Assembly (NCBI GenBank): GCA_009602725.1
Contig: WELB01000307.1
Coordinates: forward strand, 1-59,037
Direction: 5' to 3'
Source of the DNA: Spirogloea muscicola
Lineage: Eukaryota > Streptophyta > Zygnematophyceae > Spirogloeales > Spirogloeaceae
Length of the DNA: 59,037 nucleotides
Part shown: positions 12,100 through 24,000 of the stretch, piece after piece
Layout of the letters: each line of letters begins with the position of its first letter
Numbering within the stretch: the stretch's first letter is position 1
Program-made: the position numbers and the translations under genes
Notes under the pieces: generated by a model
Seen by the model: only the letters and a program-made list of their open reading frames with translations
Databases searched by the model: none
Told to the model about the DNA's origin: nothing

Positions 12100-12480
12100 C
12101 GCTATTTCTTACTTATTTGCCTTCCTCAGCCGTTCACAGCAAGCCGGCTTCGTGCTGGACGGGGTGGCCCAAAGTCAGGCTGAGCATATGCCCTTTCGGA
12201 TGGGTGGGGACCCCTTTCCAATCTTTGAGCCTTGTCCTTAGTCTTGAGTTGCCTTTCACAGCCATCGCCCCCTCTAAGAATGATTTTCAGCTGGGACGTG
12301 CATTTTGAGCCGAGGCTCCGTCTCTGTCGTCAATCCTAGCAACCATTGGGGTCAGCCTAACAAGGAAGCAGTGAGCGTTTCCTCCTTGTTCTCGTTAGCC
12401 CCTCGTAGACTTTCCGGTGTTCTTCTCACGATCGGTGTCCTGGCTAGGTTGGACCTCCCTTTCACTTCATGAGCACCGTT
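12100..12480 (+). mobile_element. Degenerate LINE 3'-UTR remnants
   Basis: Blocks such as TTGCCTTTCACAGCCATCGCC (12248-12268) and CCTCCCTTTCACTTCATG (about 12455-12472) resemble the plus-strand LINE 3' UTRs at 27528-27550 and 30095-30115. The similarity is patchy. No coding part is present. It lies between the divergent genes starting at 11735 and 12735. Confidence 0.4.
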
Positions 12481-12734
12481 CACTGTTGGTGCAGACGCGC
12501 CTCGGTCTCTGACATCGGCAGAGCCGGCAAGCCGCGCACGTCGGCTGCGCCCAGATCGTAGCCAGCCTTGGCCTCGTCGGCGAAGGACCTCGCCCAACGG
12601 CCCTCACGGCCCCCTGCGCGGCGCGGCACCGGGCACCCCCTCCGACATAGAGTCGCGGCGCTGGGCTGGCGCCAAGCCCTTGAGCGGAAGGAGGTGGAGG
12701 GCGGTGCTTGTGCCGGAGCGGACGCCGGGCCGCC

Positions 12735-15700
12735 ATGAGTCGCCGAAGGAAGGCCGCGGCCGCGGTAGCCCAGGCGGAGGAGGCGCAGCCCGAGGATGGC
12801 GTCCTCGCTACTACTCCCGTCTTCCTCTACGATAGCCTGGAGCCTCTTCTGGCCGAAGAAGGCCTGGATGCTGCAGCCACAAGTGGCTTGGGCTCAGACG
12901 AGGTGCTCCGCGATCCCAGCGAGCTGGCAGTCACACGCGTGCGTGTGACGGGGGAGCAGGCTGCTGTCGTCGGGGCTGCGGCGGACATCATCGACTCAGC
13001 GCTCCCAGACGCGCGAGAGGGTGCTGCCGACTTCCTCTCCTTGGAGCTCGAAGGGATTGCGGGAGTCCCAGCCGGTGCTGGCGCCCCTATCGTATCCTCG
13101 AAGGAGGACGGCGAGGTGCCATCACTGAAGGAGGACAGGAAGAAGCCATCCAGCAGACAGGCCTCTGTGTCTGAACTCCAGAACGGCAGTCTGCACGTCA
13201 CACCTCCATGGGCGAGGCATCAGCAAAAGAGAGCTCTACATAGTCCCTACCTTAGGCTGCACCAAGGTTCGGTCAACAAGGAACCTACTGATCTGCTGAC
13301 ACCAATGTATATTCCTGCCAAAGACATGGCGCAGTGTTGGGTCACTGACTGCCCCACCCCCCAAGCACCTACACAGTCTGAGAGGGACCAGACTGGGCCA
13401 GCTCTGAGACAATTTTTGGCTAAGAGTTGATGCTTATGCTTAGGTGTTTCTGGCCCAGAGTACAGGCATGGTCGGAATGCAGAGCTGCATCGCTCTCATT
13501 TTTGAGATTTTAGATGCTTTTTTGTAGCTTGCTCTTTGCACCTCAGCCATCAGTACTGTTAGGGCCACAGTCACGGCATGCGCAGTACAAGTAACGGTCA
13601 GAACAGTTGAAAGCTTTACCTTTTCACAAATGTTGTCAGAACTTTGACGACATTGACATGCTCAGGTTAGTGTATGCAGAGATACTTGATTTCTGCCGGT
13701 TCGTTGCACCTACCAAAGAAGAGGTTGAATCAAGAGAGGCAGCTGTCCGGCGGGTGACTGCAGTGATCAAGTCAATCTGGCCCAAATGCCAGGTCAGAAT
13801 GCCTGTGCCGTGCGGCAGGCTCACCATGAATTACCCTACCCCGAATGTGCAATAATAAGCAGGCCATGGTAAGGTCGGAAGCAAAATATGGTTACTAACA
13901 AGCTTATGCAGCTCATAAGCAAGCAATAAGTTGCTGACTCGTGTCAGGACTTGTGAGCAGGTGAAGATGTTTGGTTCTTTCGCCACCAACCTGTACCTTC
14001 CAACAAGTGATTGCGATGTGAGTAGTCACATTCCAGGTCCACCCTCTGCACAAGACAGGGTTCAGTGCAGCGAGGTTCAGAACAAGTAGTGAGCAGGTGA
14101 AGGCGTTTGGTTCTTTTTCCACCAATCTGTCCCTTCCAACAAGTGTTTGTGAGAGTCACATTCCAGGTCCAACTCCCTGCACAAGACAGATTTAGTGCAG
14201 CGAGAGTCACTGATATGTACTTCAAGACGTTTGTCGACATGCTTGAGAGGATGTACTGTTGATCCAATTGCTTGTCCTTGACAGATGGTTGTACTAAATG
14301 CAAAGTGCAGCTCACCTCAGCAGGGGCTAAGGGCCCTTTCGAATGCACTCATGCGGCAGTCGATGGCAAAGCGAATGCAGGTAGGATTTGCAGAGCAAGT
14401 CATACCCACATTGATTACTCCAATACAGCAGTTACTCTTTGATGTCTCCTACAAATTTTCTTGCTTCACTTCACGTCAATATTTGTGTTGGCTTGCCAAT
14501 GGAGAGTGACTGTTACTGGACTCAATGAGGAGTATGTTCTGGATCTGCATCATGTTTTTTTACAATCCACTGGTCAATTTGGGAGCAGTGCTTTTCTGTA
14601 GGTCATTGCAAAGGCCCGCGTGCCTATCATCAAATTCATTGAGAAGGAAAGCCAAATCCACTTTGATGTCAGGTACAAGCTCAACTCTGCTCTAAGAATA
14701 ACAGTGGGCTTAAACTCTCCTTTGGTGTAGATTGTTAGTCTCCTGCTACGCTGGTGTCTATGCTGACTCCTTAGCTGGCACGGACCTTCTTTCGCCATGA
14801 GTTGCCATGTGCAACTTATCCTCATATGGAGGTTTCTGATGTCAAGTTGACAGCAGTGAGTAGCTAACAATTGTACGTTGATATACACATACTAGATCGT
14901 GAATGGCACTCTGCAAAGTGATTGCATTCAGATATTTACTGTCATCTGTATGGTCTTGGGCAGTTTCGATGTAGCTAATGGTCCTGATGCAGCTTCTTTC
15001 ATTAAGGTGAATCTTACTCAATGGCTGACACCGACTACATGATAATAACATGATGATAATCTGAAAGCTCTAAGGTGCAGTCACCTTGGGTGGCACAACA
15101 GTAACATGTCCCCAGGGACACTCCAAAATTGCTGGATATTGGTCTGTAGTAAGTAAATGTACTCAGCTGTTCAAGACTTGCTTAGTAGCATGAATAACTA
15201 CGGGTTGGATTGACAACTATGTGCGAATGAGCTGTAGACATCTTGGTTACGTGCAGGAAGCTCTTGCGGACATGCCCCCTCTCAAACCACTCTCTTTAGT
15301 CATCAAAATATTTCTTCAGCAGAGGGAACTGAACGAGGTGCGCACGTCTAATTTCATGTTGCTCTTGCAATTTCCACAGATGGTGTAGTACTGCTGCAGA
15401 AATATCTTGCCTGCACCCATGCTGACGCAGCCCTCTCAGATGACCAGAGCTGTCGATGACACCGTCTGATCTGTAGGTCTATTCAGGGGGACTTGGGTCG
15501 TATGCACTGTTGGTGATGTTGATGGCTCATCTACAGGTTAGTTGGCTTGCTGAATCGCTAAATTACAGCTGAATTTCACTTGACTGCTTCCATAGGCTCT
15601 TCACCATAGGCTCTTCACAGAGAAGCAGGCTGCAATGGTTGTCAAGCACCTCAACTAGAAACTTGGAAATTGCAACCGCGAAAGTGCATAGCACCCACTA

Positions 15701-17907
15701 TGAATTCACACCGTGTCCTCTCAAGCCAGGTCATCAAGTCATGCCACCAGTCTCGTGTTCTCATGTCTGCTTCATCAGGGCTTCTGTGTGATTATTACTG
15801 CAGTTGCACCCAAGTAGGAGGAGCTCTGATGACTTGAGCCCTGCCCGTCCACTGGAGAACAACCTTGGCATGCTACTGGTATGCTGAGCACAGGCAAACT
15901 TCTAATGGTCTGCCATGTTCTGGGTGTGGATGGAGAGTGATCATTGCTTTGTATGTTTGAAGAGGGAAGTGTCAGTCTGCACACAATCAATCAGAATGCA
16001 GCTGATGTGGAGTTACTCAACAAGTGGCCAGTCTCTTGTTGTCGTGCCTGTAGTCCTTGTCAGCCTCCGTCCTTGCGTCCAGCTTTCACCATTAAGCCCC
16101 ACCTTCTTTACTGCCTGCTGTACCTCTTGTGCAGGTGGACTTCTTTGAACTTTACGGTCGGAACCTGAATTATAGAGATGTTGGAGTGTCTTGTGCTACA
16201 GGAGGCTCCTTCTTTTCGAAGCATCTCCGAGAGTACGTTCTTAGGAGTTGCTCATCTGTGGAACACTTGCTAAGTATATACTGCATGTGCTGTGAGAAGA
16301 GGCATTTCCGAGTGTAGAGGCTCTCTGGATCTGCTTAACCTGATGCTGACGCAGTAAATTCTGCAGGTTGGCCGATGATAACCGACCTTATCTGCTCTCT
16401 GTGGAAGATCCTCAGGTATGGGCTGCTTAACTGGACTCAAGTACAACATCAGCTTTGTCTAGCAGCCAATGCATATTGGCTCTGAGGCTTTCTTGTAGTA
16501 GTTAGAAGCTGCATACAGTGGGGAGTCTTGTCATCAGGCTCATGCGGCTGCGAATACGATGGTGTGCAGAATACAAGCAACGACATTGGAAAGAATTCAT
16601 ACAACGTTGGCAAGGTGAACTGATTCTAAGGCTCATCATCTATCAAGCCTCCACACCTCCCAGTACGTGCATGACCAAATGCGAATGGGGAATCCAGTGG
16701 AAAAATCACAAAGCGCTCAGTCTGTCTCAAGTCATTTAGTTTACACATGCTATACAAGATACGGCAGGCGATTTGATCGTTTCTTTGTGGTAAGGTCTTT
16801 CTGCGTGTGATTGCAGGTGCGCACGGCTTTTTTGAATGCCCATTCGCTGTTGACAAACCTGGACGCTGACTATGCTCCCAAAGGAGTCGGCCTTTTGGGC
16901 CGCATTGTCCGCATGGATGACATCCTTGCTCACCGTCCCATGCCAGCTGGCTTGTCGTCACCATTCTCCAACTTTCACAGGCTTCCAAGCCCAACACCAG
17001 GCAGTGCTGGCCCTCTAAGTGTGATTCATGATAGTTGGCAGGTCAGTGCGTTCTCTTCATAAACATTATGCTGCGCCACTTCCTCAGAGATGTGCAAGTT
17101 TGGATGCCCTGCATGACTGTGAGTAGAGTGAGATATCATTGCACAACCTGTGCAATGATATATGATAACGGATATGTAATCTAAGCACCTCAGTGAACTT
17201 TATCAAACTTCCATCTCATCCTCCTGTCTGACTGACTGCTTCTACAGGAGGCAGATTTTCCTCGAGGAGGTGCAGATCAAGAAGGCGCTGTTGGTCGAAG
17301 ACAGTTGAAGAAGCGCAGGTGGGAGGAGATCCAGAGAAGCAGGGAGGAGCATCACTTAGCCGGTTAGTTATATACCGCTTCTCAATGGGGTTCTGCACTT
17401 GCAGTAGCCAATTGTGCTCTGTGAATGTTGCTCTGTGAATGTGTACTAGCATCACACTACGCATGTTTGTTGCACTTCAGCATGTCAAGGCTCTATTGTC
17501 CTCGTCACAGTGGCGTAAATCACAGGTTGACTCTCTCTGTCGTTGTTTTTTAATTAGGGTGATCTTGTTGTCATTGAAACAAGCAAGATCTGAGCCCTGA
17601 TGCACAGAGATAAGGGTTGTCCACAGGGCCAAGTAGAAGTGAGAAGCTGGATACAACAGACGAGGAGGATCTGCACTTCACTCGGCAGGAGCTTGAAGTG
17701 GCGGTGAGTAGGAGCGGCAATAGACGAGAGCGGAGGGAGCTGGAGAGGCGAGAGAAGGTCATGCTCAGGGAGGCAAGTAGTAGTAAACGGCATAGGAGGC
17801 AGAGGGAGAGAGATCCTGCTGACAGTGACGAAGATCATGGACATCATAGGCACCGTAGCCATCACCATCATCATCATGAGAAGAGGCGGAGGTATCATCA
17901 TTCATGA
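12735..17907 (+). CDS. TRF4/PAPD5-type non-canonical poly(A) polymerase
   Basis: Nucleotidyltransferase that adds short A-tails to nuclear RNAs in TRAMP-like surveillance (family knowledge). Fifteen exons: 12735-13266, 13680-13792, 13961-14017, 14285-14380, 14602-14672, 14964-15006, 15257-15337, 15477-15536, 15804-15878, 16135-16232, 16367-16415, 16570-16614, 16817-17041, 17248-17362 and 17627-17907. They encode 646 aa with every phase agreeing. The catalytic domain runs SPYLRLHQEILDFCRFVAPT, then FGSFATNLYLPTSDCDMVVL (GS motif plus the DxD metal ligands). The PAP-associated part has VYSGGLGSYALLVMLMAHLQ, NLGMLLVDFFELYGRNLN and NTSNDIGKNSYNV. The N-terminal ~175 residues are acidic and low-complexity. 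The tail is Arg/Glu-rich and ends in His/Arg runs, which is nuclear-like. The start is the first ATG in a strong context (GCCGCCATGA). A decayed copy of exon 3 lies in intron 3. Confidence 0.93.
13953..14224 (+). repeat. Tandem duplication of a catalytic exon (136-bp unit)
   Basis: The segment 13953-14088 (3' end of intron 2, exon 3 and its donor side) is repeated at 14089-14224. Copy 1 encodes the active GS...DCD site. In copy 2 the corresponding stretch, 14097-14148, reads FGSFSTNLSLPTSV. It lacks both metal-binding Asp residues and is 52 nt long instead of 57, so including it would shift the frame. It keeps a TGAGCAG acceptor and a GTGAGA donor-like site. It is best read as a decayed pseudo-exon. 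Confidence 0.85.
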
Positions 17908-18254
17908 TCGCTACAGAGGCTCATGTCATGCAGTCTGAGCATGTGGGTCTGCTGCATTGCTGACAATAAAATTCCACATGATTTGCAAGTGTGCCCTTGC
18001 ACAAGTTGGCCAAGTCAATTCTTAGCCTGTAGTGTGGCAGTCACAATGAGAGGTCATTTATGTACAATATGGTTCAGCCAACGTGTCTCTCAGCACCGGC
18101 AAATAGCACGACATCATGCCGTTGGGCACTTGCCCTTTCTAAGACCAACATACTTTACAGCAACATGCTCCCAGAGCAGCACGAATAGGTGCAGGAAGAC
18201 AGAATGAGCTGACTAATCAGGAAAACCAAGAGTGGGCAACAGTGAGTGACCTTG
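17908..18254. terminator. Convergent 3' flank with poly(A)-signal-like AATAAA
   Basis: The gap between two convergent genes is 347 bp. An AATAAA hexamer at 17965-17970, 58 nt after the TRF4 stop, could serve as the poly(A) signal of the plus-strand gene. Nothing else is recognised in the gap, and no retroelement fragment is present. Confidence 0.35.
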
Positions 18255-19740
18255 TCATCCATGCCCAACAGCCTGACTTTTGACACCCAGCCCGTCAAAC
18301 GAGTACAAAGGAATTCCCAGGGCCATATCACCATGCCGGTAGATCGGCGTGACAGCCTTAAGCTTGATCCTGTAGCGTGAATAGCGGTGGAGCACTTGGC
18401 TTGTGCCGAAACCAAGCTGCCCATGGCCCCCGTTGAGTGCAGGCCCATCGAAGCAAATGGTGCCCACTTGGTCTGCGACAGGAAATGACAAGCGAGAAGT
18501 CAGCAGATGACTCAGTAATTATTGCAGGTGTAGATAGTCCAATCAGAGCCACAGTGCCGAAATCCATCATTGAGGAGGAGCCATGGCAAAGAAATGCGGT
18601 CTGTACTCACGTTGACACTTTCCACAGAGAAGCTTGGTCACAGTTCGCTGGATGCCCCATGAGTTGACGGACTCAAAGTATGGCCCCCACGTGTTGTCGT
18701 CCTTCTTCACAAGGTAAGATACACAATCCAGGCGAGCAACTCCATCAGCCATACTGTCAACTCTGTTATGCAATGTGAGCTGACAGAACTATGGCCAATG
18801 GAGGAGGAAGATAGTCGGGAAGATAGTCCCTGTGCCAGGTTCTTGCCCTTTCTGCACTCAAGTATGAGGCTTTACGAATTGTGGGCATGACTTGCATGCG
18901 TGCTCAAGCACAGTGCACAACAAGGGTGCTCAATTGGCAGGCTGACTGCAAGTGGTGGCACTTGCCTGCAGGAAGCGAGAGCTGTCCACCTTGGAGAAGG
19001 ACAACGTGCCCTTGTTGCCGCCCTGCCAAGATGAGGGGCCTTCCAAGGTTAAAACGCAATTTGGTTGGGCGCTGTTCACTCTTCACATCAGAACACAGTG
19101 GCTTTTGCAGGGTTTGCGAGGGCTCCTTGACTGGGCACCCTGCCGCTGCTCACTTCAAGGTGTGAGTGGTGATTTGGTGAGAAGAATGATAGGATAGTGC
19201 ACAATGGACCGCAGGCAAGCAGCCACGTCCCAGAGGCTTTTGCCAGGGCTTTCGGTCGCCTTCTCCAGTAAGAGGACGTAAAAGGGCAAGCGCTGCCTTC
19301 AAGGCGACCTTGGCATCTGCAGGCATGCGAGTGCCTCTCAGGAAGCGGCGAGCCGGCTCGAGGCAGGAGGGGAGCTCACGTCAAAGGGCATGTCGGCAGG
19401 GAAGATGTCGGCCGGGTCGAGGCCGAGGTCGGCGCCGCACGCCGTGCAGCTGGGCGACGGACGCGGGTGAGCGGACGGGAGGGAGGGTCAGCGAGCTCCG
19501 AGCGGCCGGACCGCCGGCGGTCAGCTCGTTCTGATCGTGGCAGGCGCGCTGCCTGTGAGAGAGCGACGAGCCCCGCGCCGGCCTGGTGGCGATGCAGGGG
19601 CCACACTGACGCAACCCAAAGGCGGCAGGAGGGCCTCGGAAGAGCCGCGCCAGAGGGCGCGAGACGGCCATGCGGGACGGCAGCGCCGACCTGTACGACA
19701 CGGGGCTGGCGCTTGGCGGCGGCGGCGGCGCCGCCGCCAT
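18255..19740 (-). CDS. Zinc-ribbon protein, At4g08330-like
   Basis: Five exons, 19740-19691, 19449-19380, 19022-18966, 18779-18611 and 18472-18255, encode 187 aa with every phase agreeing. The layout matches the uncharacterised plant family typified by At4g08330. A first Cys pair sits in SPVSYSCTACGADLGLD, then comes a KGTLSFSKVDSSRF block. A Trp-containing strand (SWGIQRTVTKLLCGKC) holds the second Cys pair, and a RYRIKLKAV strand follows. The four cysteines are expected to hold one zinc. No function is established to my knowledge. Members are annotated as plastid proteins, and no transit peptide is evident here beyond a Pro/Ala-rich start. The intron after 18966 uses a GC donor (CAG|GCAAGT). 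The CGG-rich run at 19714-19738 codes for the N-terminal Ala/Pro stretch. Confidence 0.85.
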
Positions 19741-19815
19741 GCCGGGCGCGCGTAGCCGCCGCACTTCCTGGCGGAGCTGGAGGCAGTCCCGGCCGAGCCG
19801 GCCGANCCTGCAGTG

Positions 19816-19885
19816 AATGCGGCTGCTGACGTTGTAACGAGCGGCCGTGAAAGGCAGCATGGTGCATACAGCTCATGTTCATGGC
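19816..19885 (-). mobile_element. Diverged LINE 3' tail
   Basis: Read on the minus strand, this matches the LINE terminus with many substitutions. GAATGCGGCTGCTGA, GTGCATACAG and TGTTCATG remain in order and at the right spacing. It lies about 79 nt upstream of the zinc-ribbon gene start. Confidence 0.5.
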
Positions 19886-19921
19886 TACTCTAGCGGAGCT
19901 TGTCCTCTGTTCTTTCTTTTT

Positions 19922-20270
19922 CCCGGAGGCTACGGCGTGAAATGGTCCTCCCTGATCCAGCATCTGGCCCGGCTGATTGATGCGCATCGTCGACGTCGGG
20001 GGGGCAGCTTGGGCCACTCCAGCATTCCGCAGGCCTTAGTTGCATATTACAGAATGCGGCTCTCGCTTAGTTTGCAGCGCTCGCAAGCATTGGCTCTTCA
20101 TCAACGTGCAGGGCGCGCTCTAAGTCAGGCCTCCGGCTTTCGCGGCGGCGCTCCAGCTGCCCAAGTTAGCTTGTCAGATTTGTTTGTGCTCACCCGTGGG
20201 TATTGATGTCACCTTAGGCACCTTACTTTAGATGTATTTAGCCTTGTTTATCCAGCGGTCTCTTGGGTTT
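19922..20270 (+). mobile_element. 5'-truncated LINE, C-terminal ORF plus 3' UTR
   Basis: The last ~91 codons of the element ORF (from GGYGVKWSSLIQHLARL to LSDLFVLTRGY, stop at 20206) differ from the longer copy at 29719-30001 by only a handful of bases. The sequence right after the stop also aligns (GTCA..TTAGG.ACCTTA). Such near-identity suggests recent insertion of both copies. Confidence 0.85.
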
Positions 20271-20274
20271 GCCG

Positions 20275-20590
20275 TCCACCTACGTGCAGGCCGCGCCCTG
20301 GCGGCTGCCTCCGGGTTTCGTCAGGGCGACGTCCTCCCGCCCTCTAGCTATTCTGACCTGCACTAGCTGACTAGAGGTTACTGAGAGCCTCCTTGTCGTC
20401 TTAGCACTTAGTCCCCTGCTTTCTGCGCCATTCGGCTCCTCTTGACCTTGTCCATTCCTTTTGGGCTGGCTTCTCCCAGCCACCAGTCAATTCGGCCGCG
20501 CTTTTCTCTTTCTTTTTGGGGCTGGCCTTTTCCAGCGCCTATTCTCAATGGACGAGCCCTTCTTCTGGCGGAGCCACAGGCTAGGAGTGT
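20275..20590 (+). mobile_element. Second LINE subfamily, 3' end
   Basis: Starts inside the ORF tail (RAGRALAAASGFRQGDVLPP). The 3' UTR carries two stem-loops, GGGCTGGCTTCTCCCAGCC at 20463-20481 and GGGCTGGCCTTTTCCAGCG near 20518-20536, then CCTATTCTCAATGGACGAGC. The UTR aligns with the minus-strand fragment at 44805-44935. The stretch 20591-21015 holds nothing recognised and is probably the GUN1 3' flank. Confidence 0.65.
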
Positions 20591-21015
20591 GGATCAAGTG
20601 ATAGACAGAGCGCTGCGCGGGGGCGCATCACCCCCTTTCCCCATGCACACATTTCTCGGCACTTCCTTCACTGAAAGACACCAAGCCACCACGGTGGAAG
20701 ACACTGGCTACGTGTGACTCCTGGCAACTGCAGAGCCAACCAGGCACTCTACTTTCCACTTGGCAGTGTGCAGAATTCATGTGACGGAAGCATTTTGAGC
20801 TTCACGGCTCAGATTTGCAAGAATAGGCGAGCTAGACAGCCCACCCTACTTTACAGGGTGCTATGTACTCGACACTGTAACCTCAGAACACAAAACACTG
20901 CACTGGTGCATCCACCATGCAGCCCATGTCCAAGCCCCAGTCTCATAGGCAGCCAAGTAAGAATGCCGGCAAGCATCAACTTTGACGCCGACACAGCAGC
21001 CTCCAGTCCTGCGAG

Positions 21016-24000
21016 TTACCTGCCAAGGTAGGCCTGGTCAATTTTCCATGACCCACGTGCATCTGAGAGAGTCAGAAAGTGCAACGTGCCTGGCGCCGTA
21101 AGCCACACTGTGGCAGCACTTCCAGAGGACACAATCCTGCCCTCGTTGTACTTGGCCACATGGAAGGGCGAGGCCGCTGCAGCTAACAGTTCCTCCACCG
21201 CCCGCTTGACAGTGCTGTCACCCAAGACCTTGCTGTGCTTGCCCCAGCCCGTCAGAATGCTGCAAAACGGAGTATAGACATTCAGCTTTTGTACTCGATT
21301 TTCTTGACAAGGTGCAGCTTGCTCACATATCAAGAAAACTAGGTGCAGCCATCTGAGCAGAACATAGTACCAACAACCCCTGCTACTGAAGAAACGATGA
21401 CATCAAAGACAGATTCTGCATGGTAAGTACGCAGCGTGCTGGCAGCATGTACCTAAGGAGTCGTGGCACCTCCCTGCCCTCGACGGTCAAAGCATGCAGG
21501 TCCAGCAGCCATGCATGCAGCATGGCCAGAGCAGCTCCGACGGAGAGTAAATGCAAGTCAAGCCCAGCTTCTTGTTGCGAACTCCATGTTGCATTTGCAT
21601 AGACCTTCCGCCTCTGGGCTGCCGCCAACACTTTTCCGGCACCATACCTCTGTAGGACAAGTAAACCATCGGCATTAGAAATCATATTGCACACAAACTC
21701 CAATCAACTATGACTTGGAGGAAATATTAGACAGGCCTCTCCTGACGGAGATCTATTGCGATGCCATGTGACAAGCGAGAGGAAGCCTACGTACAACCCG
21801 GCAAGCATGACATTTGCAAGGTGGTCTGAAAGTGTACCTGGCCAAAGTGCCAGAGAAGATCAGTCAATGCGTTGTAAAAGGCAGTTCCTGTGCTTCGATC
21901 TAAGCAGGATATGCTGTCAAATAGCCTCTCGGTTTGCTCCAGAGCAGGACTGTTGGCCTTGCCCCAAGAGACAGTGCCCATCAGCAGACCATAGGCAACC
22001 CCGTACACTTGCCAATCCGCGTGTCTCATCTCCTCCAACAGCGACGAGGCCTCCTCCCAGGTGCCACATCGACTGCATGATGGCAGGATGGAGCAACTTT
22101 GAGCAACCCAGCAACTACAAGATGCAACAAGAGATGCACAGACAAAGAGCTGCCAAACTTGGCATGCTCAACACTCAACCTCGTCCAGCATGCAACTTGA
22201 TATACAACTACAAGCAGTATAAGAGGAGACCATAACCAACCTGCAAGCACTGAGGATGGCAGAAAAGGTGACGACATTCGGCTTCACACCGGCGTCTTTC
22301 ATTTCTCGGAACATGCGGACTGCGGCAAGCATGTCTCCTCGCTTGCCATTCGCATCAATGAGCGCGCTGAATGTGACGGCATCAGGAGCAGTGCCAGACG
22401 TCTTCATCTGGTGGAACACAGCCAGCGCTTCGCCAGCCCTTCCTTCCTTGCCATAGGCGTCAATGACACTGTTGTATGTGATTGCGTTCGGAACTATGCC
22501 AACATCCCTCATAGTCCTTATGGTACCGATAGCTCGATCAACCTGTGGTGCAGTGGCGCAACTTTCTCCTTGTGAGCAGCACTGCAAATGCCTGCACTCC
22601 TTCTAATAGCGGCACGATTTGCATGAGGAACACACAATAAGCAGGCAGCGTGAATGTGTCTCTACCACTTTCACATTGCAGCGGTTGCTATACCTGTCCT
22701 CTGCGACCGTATGCATCAATGAGGGAATTGTAGGTGACAATATTGGGTGAAATCCCTGCAGCAATCATCTCACTGAGCAACGCCAGCGCTTCTTCAACAA
22801 GGCCATGCTTTCCATGTGCATCAATAAGTGCGCTGTAGAGGACAACATCAGCCTGCAGCCAGAGGTATGCACCAAAGCTCAGGTGTGTCAAGCATGGGGA
22901 TGTCTATGAGATACATAACCGGCATTGCTGAGCTTAGATGTCAACCATTATAGAAATCTTTTCTATCACTCTTAATGTCAACATTCTGCTGAATGACAGT
23001 ATAACATATATCAGTTGATGTCAACCCTTGTCCCTGGAAGCAGCAGCAAAGTTACAGAGCAAATGATGGACGAAGGGTCACATATGTCAAACAACCTGCA
23101 TCCCCGTGCGCCGAAATTCACGAAAGACCTCCATGGCCTCAACATGCCGGCCAGCTTTAGAAAAGGCACCGACCAAAGCCGAGTACGTGAGAACATTGGG
23201 TCGCAAGCCCTGCGCTCTCATGTCCTCAAAGAGCTTGAATGCCTCCTCACACCGGCCTTGCTTGCCGTGTGCGTCGATGAGTGCATTGTAGGTGACAACG
23301 TCTGTTTTCAGCCCTGCAGACTCCATCTCGGAGCAGATAGCAAGGGCCTCTTCCAGCTTGCCAGCCTTGCCATGGATGTCCAGCAGTGTGTTGAAAGTGA
23401 CTCTGATCCACAGCAGAATCAACAGTCAATGGCCAGCAGTACATTCAGCAACATCTCAGAGCAGAGCGGAGCAATGGCTCACAACTTCTGTCACAACTTT
23501 CCCATTACAACTTACTGGCAAGCATAAATCTCCAAGCAACTGGGCAATACCTGTCTGGCCTGATGTTCATGCTCTTCATCTTGTTGTAGACCAGCAGAGC
23601 ATCAGTAGGTGAACCGGCCTTGCCATAGCCATCTATCATTGTTGAATATGTGACCTGCAAGCAGTGACAAAGGATACGCATTTGACCATCGGGCAGTCGA
23701 CCACAGCAAAGGTGCAAATGCAGTGATACTCCATGAATCGAAACTTTGAACAATAAGCAGCCTCTACCTCAGCAGGTACAGATTAGATAGATTCGATTAA
23801 ACCTGAACCCTAAACTACCTTGTGGCACTTGATTTTGAGCCAGACTTAAAGCGCGCTTTGTCAGTTGCACAAGCATGCCGCAAGTTGCAACTTACCACAT
23901 TCGGAGCTACACCAGCAAAAGACATGTTCTCCACAACCAAAGCTGCTTCCTTCATCTGTTGCGCTTTACAGAGGGCATCGATGTAGGTATTGAATGTAAA

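Noticed and set aside
12708-13430. Reading TRF4 exon 1 as a single-exon 240-aa gene
   Set aside because: The donor at 13267 joins in phase to the catalytic exons, and the family motif LRLHQE continues across the junction. The frame to 13430 is intron read-through.
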